From positions 1 through 33,428 of the forward strand of contig JABEUL010000089.1 of assembly GCA_013044465.1 (NCBI GenBank): 33,428 nt of DNA. Reading direction: 5' to 3'. Under the pieces are notes generated by a model. It had not been told where the DNA came from and made no database searches. It saw only the letters and a list, made by a program, of their open reading frames with translations. Both the position numbers and the translations under genes were made by a program. Shown one piece after another: positions 14,157 through 23,038 of the stretch (positions within the stretch are counted from its first letter, which is position 1; each line of letters opens with the position of its first letter). The DNA is from Acidimicrobiales bacterium. Lineage in GTDB: Bacteria; Actinomycetota; Acidimicrobiia; Acidimicrobiales; JABEUL01.

Positions 14157-16919
14157 GTGGCAGTCATGGCTAAGCCTCTTGTTATTGTCGAATCACCCGC
14201 CAAGGCTCGTACAATTGCGACTTTTTTGGGAAATGAATTCAATGTGGAGTCTTCAATTGGCCACATTAGAGACTTGCCAAGAAGTGCCGCTGAAGTCCCA
14301 GAGGAGCTTAAGGGAGAGTCTTGGTCAAGACTTGGAGTCGATCCCTATAATGACTTCAAGCCGTTATATATAGTCTCTCAAGATAAAAAAAGCCACGTTC
14401 AAAAACTAAAGAAGCTTGTAAAAGAAGCCAGCGAAGTTTACCTGGCAACAGACGAGGACCGAGAAGGTGAATCAATTGCGTGGCACCTTCTAGAGGTTCT
14501 TTCACCCAAGGTTCCTGTCAAGCGAATGGTTTTTCACGAAATTACGAGGGATGCCATCAACCGTGCAGTAAGTGACTGGCGAGAGCTAGATAGAAGACTC
14601 GTAGATGCGCAGGAAACCAGAAGAATATTGGACCGCCTCTATGGATACGAGGTTTCACCTGTTCTTTGGCGCAAAGTTATGCCGAGGCTGTCTGCAGGAC
14701 GTGTCCAGAGTGTGGCTACAAGGATGGTAGTTGAGCGAGAGCGAGCTCGCATGGGATTTAGATCTGCCTCATGGTGGGATTTAGAAGCCTCCCTTTTAAA
14801 GAAGAGCGAGACAGTTCAAGCTGTTTCTATCGAGATAAATGGAATTAGGCTCGCCACTGGAAAAGATTTTGACGAGATTGGCCACTTAACTAAAAAAGAT
14901 GTCATAGTTCTAGGCGAAATAGAAGCAAGATCTCTTGCCGAGTCTCTTTCAGCAGGCAGCTTTAGTGTCAAGAGCATTGAAGAGAGACCATTTAGAAGAT
15001 CTCCTGCACCTCCGTTCATGACATCCACTTTGCAACAAGAGGCTGGTCGCAAGTTGAGATTTGCTGCCGCCAGAACTATGAGAGCCGCACAGAGGCTTTA
15101 CGAAGAGGGTTGGATCACATATATGAGAACCGATTCAACAACTCTTTCGGACGAAGCCATAACAACTGCCAGAAAACTAGCATCTTCGAGATACGGCAAG
15201 AATACAATTCCAGCTAAGCCCAGGCTATATGCAAATAAGGTTAAGAACGCTCAAGAAGCCCATGAAGCAATCAGACCTGCTGGGGACTCGTGGCCCACAC
15301 CCCAAGAGGCTTCTAGGAGCCTCGGGAGTGACGAATCAAAGTTATATGAATTGATTTGGCAGCGCACTGTTGCTTCACAGATGGTGGATGCAAATGGTCA
15401 GAGTGTTCAGGTGAGAATAATTGGCCTCACCAAAAATCCTCCTCCGGCATTCAAAAAAGAAGGATCAAATGAGTGCGAAGCAATATTCTCGGCCTCTGGC
15501 AGAGTAATTACTGAACCTGGGTTCTTAGCGGCTTACGAAGAAGGAAATGATGACAGCGACTCATCTGAGGGCGAGAGTGGAACCTCTAGACTTCCTCAGT
15601 TGGTAGTAGGTGAGGCTCTCACGTGTGGAGAGATGACTCCAAAAGAGCACTCCACTCAACCTCCACCTAGATATAGTGAAGCTTCTTTGATCAAGGCTTT
15701 AGAAGAGATGGGCGTTGGTAGACCCTCTACTTATGCTTCAATTATCGACACTATTCAGCAAAGAGGATATGTTTGGAAAAAGGGCACCGGGTTAGTGCCG
15801 ACTTGGACTGCATTTTCAGTCGTTGGTCTCCTCGAGCGTTACTTTGCGGAGTTAGTTGATTATGGATTCACTGCTTCCATGGAAGATGATCTCGATGAGA
15901 TTGCAACAGGTTCACAAGAGATGGTCCCTTGGTTGCGGAAGTTTTATTTCGGAACCGAGGAACTCCCGGGATTAAAGCCTGCCGTTGAAACCAGGTTGGG
16001 TGAAATTGATGCCAGAGAGATTAACACCCTCCCAATTGGCAAAGACCCAGATGGCACAGACATCTTCGTCAGAGTGGGGAGATATGGACCTTATATTGAA
16101 AGAGGAGAAGACAGGGCTTCGCTTCCAGATACGCAGCCACCCGATGAACTAACCGTGGAGCTAGCTCTCGAAATGCTAGCAGCCCCCACTGGCGACAGAT
16201 TGGTTGGTCAAGATCCAGAAACAGGTTTACAGATTGTTGCCAAAGCCGGGAGATATGGACCCTATGTCCAAATGGAGCTTCCACAAGATGCCGGGAAGTC
16301 AGAAAAGCCAAAAACTGCATCACTTTTCAAATCCATGCAGGTCGAAACCGTGACTCTCGAAGATGCACTATCGCTCTTTAGATTGCCAAGGAGTCTTGGG
16401 ATAGACGAGTCAGTCGGAGTTGAGATTGTAGCTAAAAATGGTCGATACGGCCCCTATTTGGAGCGGGGAAGTGATACGAGAACGCTAGGCAGTGAAGAAG
16501 AACTTCTCACTGTGACCATGGATGAGGCCAAAGAACTTTTCTTGCAGCCAAAAGCTAGAAGACGGCAAAAGCAAGATGCCGCCCCCCAAGTCTCCTTAGG
16601 CGAAGATCCAAATTCAAAGAAGCCCATATTGGTCAAATCGGGGAGGTTTGGTCCTTATGTGACTGATGGGGAAACTAACGCATCCTTGAGAAAGGGTGAT
16701 ACTACAGAGAACTTGACTTTCGAGCGAGCAGTTGAGCTGTTAGAAGAGAGACGGTCAGCCGCACCGAGAGCACCAAGGGCCAAGAAAGCTGCAAAGAAAG
16801 CCGTCAAAAAGACAGCTGTAAAGAAAGCTGCAAAGAAAACCGTCAAAAAGGCTGTTGCAAAAAAAGTAGTGAAAAAAACTGCAACCCCTAAGTCCCAAGT
16901 TGAAGATTCCGGTGAGTGA
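14157..16919 (+). CDS. topA: DNA topoisomerase I
   Basis: A type IA topoisomerase (relaxes negative supercoils) of 920 residues. The TOPRIM domain is at the N-terminus (KPLVIVESPAKA with Glu12; TDEDREGE with Asp99 and Asp101), and the catalytic Tyr322 is in ITYMRTDST. Motif GRPSTYASII follows in the gate domain. The C-terminal part has four short repeats centred on GRYGPY/GRFGPY at residues 641, 698, 762 and 829, without the zinc-finger cysteines of E. coli TopA. It ends in a Lys/Ala tail (875-908), the usual actinobacterial plan, which helps DNA binding and processivity. Either GTG 14157 or ATG 14166 could start it; there is no strong SD. The tmk start is inside its last codons, so topA-tmk-rlmB is one operon. 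Confidence 0.97.
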   Translation: MAVMAKPLVIVESPAKARTIATFLGNEFNVESSIGHIRDLPRSAAEVPEELKGESWSRLGVDPYNDFKPLYIVSQDKKSHVQKLKKLVKEASEVYLATDEDREGESIAWHLLEVLSPKVPVKRMVFHEITRDAINRAVSDWRELDRRLVDAQETRRILDRLYGYEVSPVLWRKVMPRLSAGRVQSVATRMVVERERARMGFRSASWWDLEASLLKKSETVQAVSIEINGIRLATGKDFDEIGHLTKKDVIVLGEIEARSLAESLSAGSFSVKSIEERPFRRSPAPPFMTSTLQQEAGRKLRFAAARTMRAAQRLYEEGWITYMRTDSTTLSDEAITTARKLASSRYGKNTIPAKPRLYANKVKNAQEAHEAIRPAGDSWPTPQEASRSLGSDESKLYELIWQRTVASQMVDANGQSVQVRIIGLTKNPPPAFKKEGSNECEAIFSASGRVITEPGFLAAYEEGNDDSDSSEGESGTSRLPQLVVGEALTCGEMTPKEHSTQPPPRYSEASLIKALEEMGVGRPSTYASIIDTIQQRGYVWKKGTGLVPTWTAFSVVGLLERYFAELVDYGFTASMEDDLDEIATGSQEMVPWLRKFYFGTEELPGLKPAVETRLGEIDAREINTLPIGKDPDGTDIFVRVGRYGPYIERGEDRASLPDTQPPDELTVELALEMLAAPTGDRLVGQDPETGLQIVAKAGRYGPYVQMELPQDAGKSEKPKTASLFKSMQVETVTLEDALSLFRLPRSLGIDESVGVEIVAKNGRYGPYLERGSDTRTLGSEEELLTVTMDEAKELFLQPKARRRQKQDAAPQVSLGEDPNSKKPILVKSGRFGPYVTDGETNASLRKGDTTENLTFERAVELLEERRSAAPRAPRAKKAAKKAVKKTAVKKAAKKTVKKAVAKKVVKKTATPKSQVEDSGE

Positions 16920-17538
16920 AACAGGCTGTTTCATTGTTTTTGAAGGAATAGATGGTTCAGGAAAGTCAACTCAGGCACAGCTACTTGCAAAACGGATAGG
17001 AGCACTTTTCACCATTGCCCCTGGAGGAACTGATTTTGGATTAGAAGTCCGAAATCTGGTACTTCACTCGAATCGAGAATTGAATGACCGCACAGAGGCT
17101 TTGCTTATGCTTGCTGATCGATCACAGCACGTTAGCGATGTAATTCTCCCAGCTATTCGATCCGGGAAATGGGTTGTTTGTGACAGATTTAATGGCTCTA
17201 CCATTGCTTATCAAGGTTATGGCAGGGGCCTCGATGTCAAAGAGCTAGAATTAGTAACAAGATGGGCTTCAATGAATGTTGAACCTGATCTTTATATTCT
17301 TTTAGATATTTCCCCCGAAACAGCAAGTCGTAGACGAATTGAGAGAAATAAGTCAAACGATCGGATGGAATCTGAGGAGCTTCACTTTCAAGAAAGAGTG
17401 AGGCAAGGTTACCTTGAAATTGCTAAAGAGTCAGATAATTGGTCAGTCGTGGATGCGAGCTTAACAGCAGACGAAGTAGAGCGATCAATTAGAGAAATAA
17501 TAGCGACTAAGTTCGCAAAAGTAATGGAGTTAAATTGA
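16912..17538 (+). CDS. tmk: dTMP kinase (thymidylate kinase)
   Basis: Phosphorylates dTMP to dTDP with ATP. The P-loop FEGIDGSGKST comes right after the start, DRF is in VCDRFNGSTIAYQGYGRG, and the LID region is arginine-rich (RRRIERNKSNDRME). Starting at GTG 16912 gives 208 residues, normal for the family; the start overlaps the topA stop by 8 bases. A TTG at 16900 would add 4 residues. One oddity: the usual (T)REPGGT loop reads FTIAPGGTDFG, so the Arg-Glu pair is replaced by Ile-Ala. The DRF and LID motifs still support kinase activity. The TGA overlaps the TTG start of rlmB. Confidence 0.92.
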   Translation: MSETGCFIVFEGIDGSGKSTQAQLLAKRIGALFTIAPGGTDFGLEVRNLVLHSNRELNDRTEALLMLADRSQHVSDVILPAIRSGKWVVCDRFNGSTIAYQGYGRGLDVKELELVTRWASMNVEPDLYILLDISPETASRRRIERNKSNDRMESEELHFQERVRQGYLEIAKESDNWSVVDASLTADEVERSIREIIATKFAKVMELN

Positions 17539-19445
17539 AAGAGAGCAATTCAGGGTCGCCAAAGAAACCCAATAAGTGGTCAGGATCCCTGACCCGAAAA
17601 GGAGCGGCCGAAGTCGGTCGACAAAATAGACCATTCAAAGATCGAGATGGATCCGATCAAAGAGATGACAGGCCCTATAGGTCCCGTGAAGGTGGCACAC
17701 CTTGGCGAGGTGAAAAGAGAAGCTTCAACGACAGAGACAGGTCCGAACAAAGAGATGACAGGCCATACAGATCTCGTGAAGGCGGTACTCCCTGGCGAGG
17801 TGAGGACAAGCCCAGAGGTGATAGGGATCGATCCGGGCAAGGAGAGGGAAGACCCTTTAGGTCTCGTGATGGGGGAGCCCCGTATAGATCTCGTGAAGGT
17901 GGCGCTCCATATAGATCTCGTGATGGGGGAGCCCCGTATAGATCTCGTGAAGGCGGTACTCCCTGGCGAGGTGAGGACAAGCCCAGAGGTGATAGGGATC
18001 GATCCAGTCAAGGAGAGAGACGACCCTTTAGAGAGAGAAGCGATGGCCCTCCCTGGCGATCGCAGGACTCACAAAGAGGCAGGTCGTATTCGGGCGAAGA
18101 TAGGAAACCTTGGAGATCAGAAAGTGGTGAGCCCAGGAGGTTCTCTGAAAACCGTGAACGAAGCGGTGGAGGTTCTAGAGGATATGGGGGGTCCAGAGAT
18201 TCAAGAGACCGTGATTTTGGAAGCAGAGGAGCACCGTTTAGATCCGATCGAGATAGAAGCTCATCGAGATACTCAAACGACGAGCGACCCCGTCGTGATG
18301 GTAGTTCTGGGGAATGGAGAGAGAAAAGGCAGTCATTCTCAGACAGCAGGTCCTCAGGGCCAAGAGGCCAAGGTGGTTCCCCCAAACCATTCAAAACCGC
18401 GCAAGAAAAGGGATTACTTGGTGGCATAGTCATCGGCAAAAGGTCAGTAGCTGAACTTATCAAGAAAAATTCGCGAAAGATTTATGAGATATTAGTTGCC
18501 CACGATTACACTGAAGGCCACGACGATTCAGAAGATATCGAATCAATAATTGCCCAAAGTGGAGTCACGACTAGATCCGTAAGCAAGAGAGAACTAGATG
18601 ATATTGCCGGGACCTACTCCCACCAGGGCGTTGTGGCAAAATGTCGACCGATTGATTCCATTACGCTTGACCAGTTACTCGAAATATTATCCGGGTCCAA
18701 AGTAAGCGTTGACGAAAAAGCATCTGTAGATTCATCAGAAGTGGAAGACTTTGACAGTGAGTCAGATGTTGAAGAATTAGACGACGAACTTTTGGCCCAA
18801 GATGATGAAGACGATGCATTCGATGAAGTTTTTGAAGCTGAATCTATAACTGATGAAATATCGGCGAACGAAGAGATTGCCGAAGAAGTCATTGAAGTTG
18901 AGTTAACTGATATTGAATTATTGGATCAAGAAGATTTAGATGAAAAAGTATCAGAGCCTGCAATTGAGCCTGCAAATATAGTTGGAGCACCAATCATTTT
19001 GGTTCTAGATGGCATTACAGATCCTCAGAACTTGGGAGCTATTCTTAGATCGGCAGCTTGTTCGGGTGTCAAAGGAGTAGTTTTGCCGGCACAAAGAAGT
19101 GCCAAGTTGACACCTGCTGTGACCAAAGTTGCAGCTGGTGGAGTTGAATACATTAGCTTTGTAGAAGTTGGCGGCATTCCGGCTGCATTGATGGAACTTG
19201 CTTCCAAGGGTGTAGAGATTATTGGCCTCGACTCAAGTGGTGATACCTCAATATTTGAACTACCTGTCCATGATGGGCTTCGAGCACTTGTAGTTGGTTC
19301 CGAGGGGAGCGGACTGTCAAGGCTTACTAAAATTAGATGTGATTTATTAGCCAACATTCCTCACGGTGGAGGCCCTGAGTCTCTAAATGTCAGCGTTGCC
19401 ACTGGGATAGCTCTCTTTGAGCTTTGTAAGAGTTACCTGGGTTAA
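17535..19445 (+). CDS. rlmB: TrmH/SpoU-family 23S rRNA methyltransferase (RlmB-like) with long disordered extension
   Basis: A SPOUT RNA 2'-O-ribose methyltransferase of 636 residues against about 250-330 for usual RlmB. Residues 31-290 are a low-complexity Arg/Gly/Asp/Ser domain with repeats such as PYRSREGGTPWRGE and APYRSRDGG. Residues 297-385 are the substrate-binding domain (GIVIGKRSVAELI, HQGVVAKCRP). Residues 388-480 are an unusually acidic Glu/Asp insert. Residues 485-636 are the knotted SPOUT domain: motif 1 DPQNLGAILRSA (Asn499, Arg505), motif 2 VVGSEGSGL, motif 3 SLNVSVATGIALFE. The last domain makes the call firm, while the exact nucleotide (Gm2251 is the RlmB site) is inferred. 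The RGG-like region should bind RNA. TTG start, overlapping the tmk stop. Confidence 0.88.
   Translation: MKESNSGSPKKPNKWSGSLTRKGAAEVGRQNRPFKDRDGSDQRDDRPYRSREGGTPWRGEKRSFNDRDRSEQRDDRPYRSREGGTPWRGEDKPRGDRDRSGQGEGRPFRSRDGGAPYRSREGGAPYRSRDGGAPYRSREGGTPWRGEDKPRGDRDRSSQGERRPFRERSDGPPWRSQDSQRGRSYSGEDRKPWRSESGEPRRFSENRERSGGGSRGYGGSRDSRDRDFGSRGAPFRSDRDRSSSRYSNDERPRRDGSSGEWREKRQSFSDSRSSGPRGQGGSPKPFKTAQEKGLLGGIVIGKRSVAELIKKNSRKIYEILVAHDYTEGHDDSEDIESIIAQSGVTTRSVSKRELDDIAGTYSHQGVVAKCRPIDSITLDQLLEILSGSKVSVDEKASVDSSEVEDFDSESDVEELDDELLAQDDEDDAFDEVFEAESITDEISANEEIAEEVIEVELTDIELLDQEDLDEKVSEPAIEPANIVGAPIILVLDGITDPQNLGAILRSAACSGVKGVVLPAQRSAKLTPAVTKVAAGGVEYISFVEVGGIPAALMELASKGVEIIGLDSSGDTSIFELPVHDGLRALVVGSEGSGLSRLTKIRCDLLANIPHGGGPESLNVSVATGIALFELCKSYLG
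17769..18005 (+). repeat. 66-bp exact direct repeat in rlmB
   Basis: A 66-bp sequence (17769-17834) recurs without change at 17940-18005, offset 171 bp or exactly 57 codons, so the frame is kept. It encodes SREGGTPWRGEDKPRGDRDRS. A diverged earlier relative begins near 17690. Identity at all codon positions points to recent duplication or gene conversion. Confidence 0.9.
17862..17942 (+). repeat. Three tandem 27-bp units in rlmB
   Basis: Units at 17862-17888, 17889-17915 and 17916-17942 encode SRDGGAPYR, SREGGAPYR and SRDGGAPYR. Units 1 and 3 are identical at the DNA level, and a fourth partial unit starts at 17943. The unit length is a multiple of three, so copy number can change without a frameshift. 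Confidence 0.9.
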
Positions 19446-19463
19446 TTTGTACAGTCGCTTCGG

Positions 19464-19479
19464 GAAAATAATTATTTTC
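19464..19479. promoter_or_regulatory. 16-bp perfect palindrome between rlmB and the aldo/keto reductase gene
   Basis: GAAAATAATTATTTTC is a perfect 16-bp palindrome, 19 bases after the rlmB stop and 55 bases before the reductase ATG. It may be an operator for the reductase or an AT-rich 3' hairpin for the topA operon. Confidence 0.35.
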
Positions 19480-19498
19480 TCTACAAGCCATTCTCGAC

Positions 19499-19526
19499 TT
19501 GACCTTTAGCGGAGTATGAATAAGTA
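19499..19526 (+). promoter_or_regulatory. Possible promoter of the aldo/keto reductase gene
   Basis: TTGACC (19499-19504) is followed after 16 bases by TAAGTA (19521-19526). The ATG is only 8 bases further on, so a transcript from here would be leaderless or nearly so, in line with the lack of an SD before 19535. Confidence 0.35.
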
Positions 19527-19534
19527 TTGAGATT

Positions 19535-20533
19535 ATGCAACATAGACACCTAGGATCAAGCGGACTTAAAGTTTCGGCTTTAACTTACGGAAATTGGATT
19601 ACTCACGGAAGCCAAGTGGATGATGACGCAGCATTGGCTTGCGTACATGCTGCGCTTGACCTTGGTATCACAACGTTTGACACAGCAGATGTTTATGCAG
19701 GCACCGAAGCTGAAAAGGTTTTAGGGAAGGCACTATCAGGCCAGAGGCGAGAGGGACTTGAGATTGCGACCAAGGTATTTTGGCCCACAGGACCTGGAGT
19801 AAATGACCGAGGTTTGTCGAGAAAACACATAATGGAGTCCATTGAAGGCTCTCTTAGGCGTCTTCAAGTCGACTATGTCGATCTCTACCAAGCCCATCGC
19901 TTCGATCATGAGACACCAGTTGAAGAAACTGTAGCTGCCTTTGACGATCTCATCAGACAGGGAAAAGTGCTTTATGTAGGAGTTTCCGAGTGGCGACGTG
20001 AGGAAATAAAAGCATACCTTGACATCGCAGACGCCAGCCATCGAAGTCGACTTGTTTCCAACCAGCCCCAGTATTCAATTTTATGGAGAGTTATTGAATC
20101 TGAAGTTGTGCCTTTTTGTCTGGACCAAGGCATTGGCCAGATAGTCTGGTCACCACTTGCACAAGGAGTACTGACGGGGAAATATCACCTAGGTGAGCCT
20201 CCTCCGGCTGGTTCTCGGGCGACTGATCCAACCGGATCTAATTTTCTGCAAGGTTATCTAAGAGACAAGGTTCTCGAAGCAATAGACCGTCTTAGGCCAG
20301 TGGCCAAAGAGGCTGGTCTTTCAATGGCAGTCATGTCTTTAGCGTGGGTACTTTCTAGACCTGGGATTTCTTCGGCAATTGTCGGTGCTACTCGGCCCGA
20401 ACAGTTGGAGGAAAATGTAGTAGCTGCCAATGTGACACTGGGGCAAGATGTCTTAGAAGCAATTGATGAGGCGGTTCAAGATGTGGCAATAACAGATCCA
20501 GCAAAAACAGTGAGTCCCCCGCAACGCCCGTAG
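19535..20533 (+). CDS. Aldo/keto reductase family oxidoreductase
   Basis: An NADPH-dependent TIM-barrel reductase of 332 residues. The catalytic tetrad is readable: Asp49 and Tyr54 in FDTADVYAG, Lys80 in IATKVFWP, and His121 in LYQAHRFD. The start MQHRHLGSSGLKVSALTYG and the later SPLAQGVLTGKY and SSAIVGATRPEQLEENV are typical of the group related to the voltage-gated K+ channel beta subunit (Kv-beta) and YghZ/YajO. It reduces aldehydes or ketones; the physiological substrate is unknown. It stands alone, 89 bases after rlmB and convergent with the glycosyltransferase gene. Confidence 0.93.
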   Translation: MQHRHLGSSGLKVSALTYGNWITHGSQVDDDAALACVHAALDLGITTFDTADVYAGTEAEKVLGKALSGQRREGLEIATKVFWPTGPGVNDRGLSRKHIMESIEGSLRRLQVDYVDLYQAHRFDHETPVEETVAAFDDLIRQGKVLYVGVSEWRREEIKAYLDIADASHRSRLVSNQPQYSILWRVIESEVVPFCLDQGIGQIVWSPLAQGVLTGKYHLGEPPPAGSRATDPTGSNFLQGYLRDKVLEAIDRLRPVAKEAGLSMAVMSLAWVLSRPGISSAIVGATRPEQLEENVVAANVTLGQDVLEAIDEAVQDVAITDPAKTVSPPQRP

Positions 20534-20627
20534 GGAAATTGATCAAGTATCTAGGGCAAACTACAATGCCAAGCTAATTCAAGAAGCATTTTTAAAGCCT
20601 TGTGCTAAGCCAATTGTCACCTTTTAT

Positions 20628-21854
20628 CTAGAAACCAGTAATGCGCTCCATTAATGCTAAGTAATCACTGGCTAATTTGGTTCTATCAAAGTTCTCTTCC
20701 ACATAGGACCTTCCAGATTTGCCCATTGCCTCCCTTAAAAATTCTGAATCTGACAACTTTTTGATAGCTTCGGCTAAGAGTTCGGGATTCTCGGGAGGGA
20801 CTACAACTGCACCTGAGTCAGTCAGTATCTTGGCAGGTTCCCCGGATAGTGAGCCTATTACAGCTTTTTTGGAGGCTAAGTATTCAAATATTTTGGATGG
20901 GATAAAACTCGTGAAAAGCGGGACGTCACGAAGTGGAACTAAGCATATGTCACTAGCGCCCAATATCAGAGGTACTCTCTCACGCGGTTGACCAGGCAAA
21001 AAAGTTACGTTTTGAATGTCGTTGTTTTCAACATAGTCAATCAGATCTTTTTTAGCAGCACCTTCTCCGACAAAAGCAAAATGTAAATTGCTCTTATCTT
21101 TTAGCAGCAGCGCTGTTTTAGCTATTGATACCAAACCATGAGAAATCCCGTGGGCGCCAATATAGAGAACAACAATATCGTCTCTACTTGCACCAAGTTC
21201 TTTTTTGATATCCAAATCACATGGAGTTGCCCCAAACTTGTCGAGGTCGACGCCATTTCTAATTACTGTTATCTTTTCTCGGGGCACTCCTCGTGAGACT
21301 AAATTGTCTAAAAAGCCCTCAGTGACTACTACAACTGCGTCACTTACACGATAGGCGCAAAGCTCAAGTGCCTCAAGTATTTTAATTATTGTTTTGTTAG
21401 TTAGTACTCCAAGTTCCACAAAGATAGCGGGCCAGAGATCTCTGATCTCCACTATGAGTTTTGCTCGCTTGACTTTAGAGATTACCCAGGCGGAGAAGAT
21501 AGAAAAAAATGTGGGAGAAGAAACTATGACAATATCTGGTCTACCCACCTTGGTTATTCCTAACAAAATGGATGTAATCATAAAAGACAGGTGACCTAAA
21601 GTTTTTTTGACAAATCCTTCGTTGGGAGTTGCATATAACCACGTTCTAATGACCTTATAGCCATCGATAAATTCTTCCCTCACTACTGCACCTTGGTACT
21701 TTGATGGGATAATTCCTGTGGGATGATTTGGCATGCCTGTGAGCACAGTAACCTCGTGGCCAGATTTTACCCAAGAGGCAGCCATCTCAGAGAGGCGGGC
21801 CTGAGGAGCGCCTATTTCGGGCGGAAAGTAATGGGAAACTAAGAGTATTTTCAT
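20628..21854 (-). CDS. Family 4 glycosyltransferase (WbuB/WcaI-like)
   Basis: A GT-B fold retaining glycosyltransferase, about 408 residues from ATG 21854; a TTG at 21860 would add 2 and overlap the upstream stop. The N-terminal acceptor domain begins KILLVSHYFPPEIGAPQARL, a start seen in WbuB and WcaI-type enzymes. The C-terminal donor domain has VIRNGVDLDKF, IGAHGISHGL and SKIFEYLASKKAVIG (the ESKIxEYLA-type nucleotide-sugar motif), then GAVVVPPENPE. It probably adds the second sugar to the undecaprenyl-linked sugar made by the gene just upstream, whose stop is 2 bases before this ATG. Donor specificity cannot be read; UDP-ManNAcA or a FucNAc-type sugar is possible given the neighbours (inference). 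Confidence 0.85.
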   Translation of the reverse strand: MKILLVSHYFPPEIGAPQARLSEMAASWVKSGHEVTVLTGMPNHPTGIIPSKYQGAVVREEFIDGYKVIRTWLYATPNEGFVKKTLGHLSFMITSILLGITKVGRPDIVIVSSPTFFSIFSAWVISKVKRAKLIVEIRDLWPAIFVELGVLTNKTIIKILEALELCAYRVSDAVVVVTEGFLDNLVSRGVPREKITVIRNGVDLDKFGATPCDLDIKKELGASRDDIVVLYIGAHGISHGLVSIAKTALLLKDKSNLHFAFVGEGAAKKDLIDYVENNDIQNVTFLPGQPRERVPLILGASDICLVPLRDVPLFTSFIPSKIFEYLASKKAVIGSLSGEPAKILTDSGAVVVPPENPELLAEAIKKLSDSEFLREAMGKSGRSYVEENFDRTKLASDYLALMERITGF

Positions 21855-21856
21855 GA

Positions 21857-22870
21857 TCAAGTCAATTTGTTTTCAATTTTAATGTTGGCAAGCTTATCTG
21901 TGAAGTTAGGAAGATATAGGTAAAAAATGGCAATCAGTATGATCCCAAAATCATTAAGCACGTGGTCCAATATAGTGGCATGCAAGTTGCCAACTCCCAA
22001 AACTCCACAGAGGATAGAGAGTATCCCATAGATGCTTGATACTGACATATGCGCATAACCTCTCTGGTGCAACCTTTGATATGCATGGCTTTTGTGCGCC
22101 TCAAAAAGCTTCTCTTTTCGCCAGGCTCTCTTGATAACAGTTGTAGATGTATCAGCTATTGAAAGCACTACAGGCGCAATAATTGCATCTAGTGGCACAT
22201 GTTTTGAAATGGCGACCACAACTGTGCTTGCAATGATGGAGCCCCAACCATAGCTTCCCACATCCCCTGCAAAGGTCTTGGACCTAAAGCAGTTAAATGC
22301 TCCAAAACCAAGTGCACCCCCAATGAGTGCACCTGAGAGCAGTAGCAACCACTGCAAATGCAGCTCGGAGGCAAATATTGCCCAGAATAATCCTGTTACT
22401 GCCACTCCAATTGCGGTAATTCCATCAATGCCATCCATGAAGTTCCATGCGTTGATGAATCCAACAATAAAAATGATCCCAACAATAATTGCAGCTATCT
22501 TGAATGAGGGACTAAAACTTGATGGGATGAATGAAGCGAGCGAAATAGATAACGATATTGTTAGAAGAAGAATGAGGCGAAGTAGGGGTTTCAACCCCTT
22601 AATATCATCGGCCAAACCAACTGATGACGATATTAATACGGCTATCGGAAGAACCAAAAGTGGCCAAGTTCGAAACTGACTTATTGAACCTATAAGGAAA
22701 AGAGTCACCACTATTGCTACTAACGATCCCCCGCGTGGGACTGGCACTGAATGGGATGAGCGGTGATTTGGGGTGTCGAAGTGACCTTGTTTCCGCAGAA
22801 ATGTTATTAAAAAAGGAGTTATAAGTAAGGTGGCAAGAGTACCTATACCTAAGTAAGCAGCGAAAACCAT
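21857..22870 (-). CDS. Undecaprenyl-phosphate sugar-1-phosphate transferase (WecA/WbpL family)
   Basis: A polytopic membrane enzyme (MraY/WecA/WbpL superfamily) that moves a sugar-1-phosphate from UDP-sugar to undecaprenyl phosphate, starting a surface glycan. Family motifs appear in order: PVPRGGSLVAI, LADDIKGLKP (Mg2+-binding DDxxG), NAWNFMDGIDG, FAGDVGSYGWG, and HKSHAYQRLHQRG, the last being typical of the WecA/WbpL side rather than MraY. About 9-10 spans. ATG 22870 gives 337 residues (MVFAAYLGIGTL); a TTG at 22888 would add 6. It is coupled to the GT4 gene and divergent from the wecC/wecB-like pair, so these four probably serve one polysaccharide. Confidence 0.9.
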   Translation of the reverse strand: MVFAAYLGIGTLATLLITPFLITFLRKQGHFDTPNHRSSHSVPVPRGGSLVAIVVTLFLIGSISQFRTWPLLVLPIAVLISSSVGLADDIKGLKPLLRLILLLTISLSISLASFIPSSFSPSFKIAAIIVGIIFIVGFINAWNFMDGIDGITAIGVAVTGLFWAIFASELHLQWLLLLSGALIGGALGFGAFNCFRSKTFAGDVGSYGWGSIIASTVVVAISKHVPLDAIIAPVVLSIADTSTTVIKRAWRKEKLFEAHKSHAYQRLHQRGYAHMSVSSIYGILSILCGVLGVGNLHATILDHVLNDFGIILIAIFYLYLPNFTDKLANIKIENKLT

Positions 22871-23038
22871 ACTCTTCCAATGGTACAAGTTTCGAGTCAG
22901 TTGAAATGATCAATGATGAGAGCTTCGTTGGAAAATAGGGACAGTCGCTTTAATTTCTAGATTTTGCAAAGCAGTGTTAAAAGGCAGCTCTTGAGCCAAT
23001 GTCAATATCAGGCACAGTAATTGTGGCAATATTAAGAG

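Noticed and set aside
17647..18429. Second open frame of about 260 codons inside rlmB
   Set aside because: It is kept open only by the in-frame 27/66-bp repeats and GC-rich codons; it lacks any domain and stops where the repeats end. The rlmB frame carries the recognisable enzyme.
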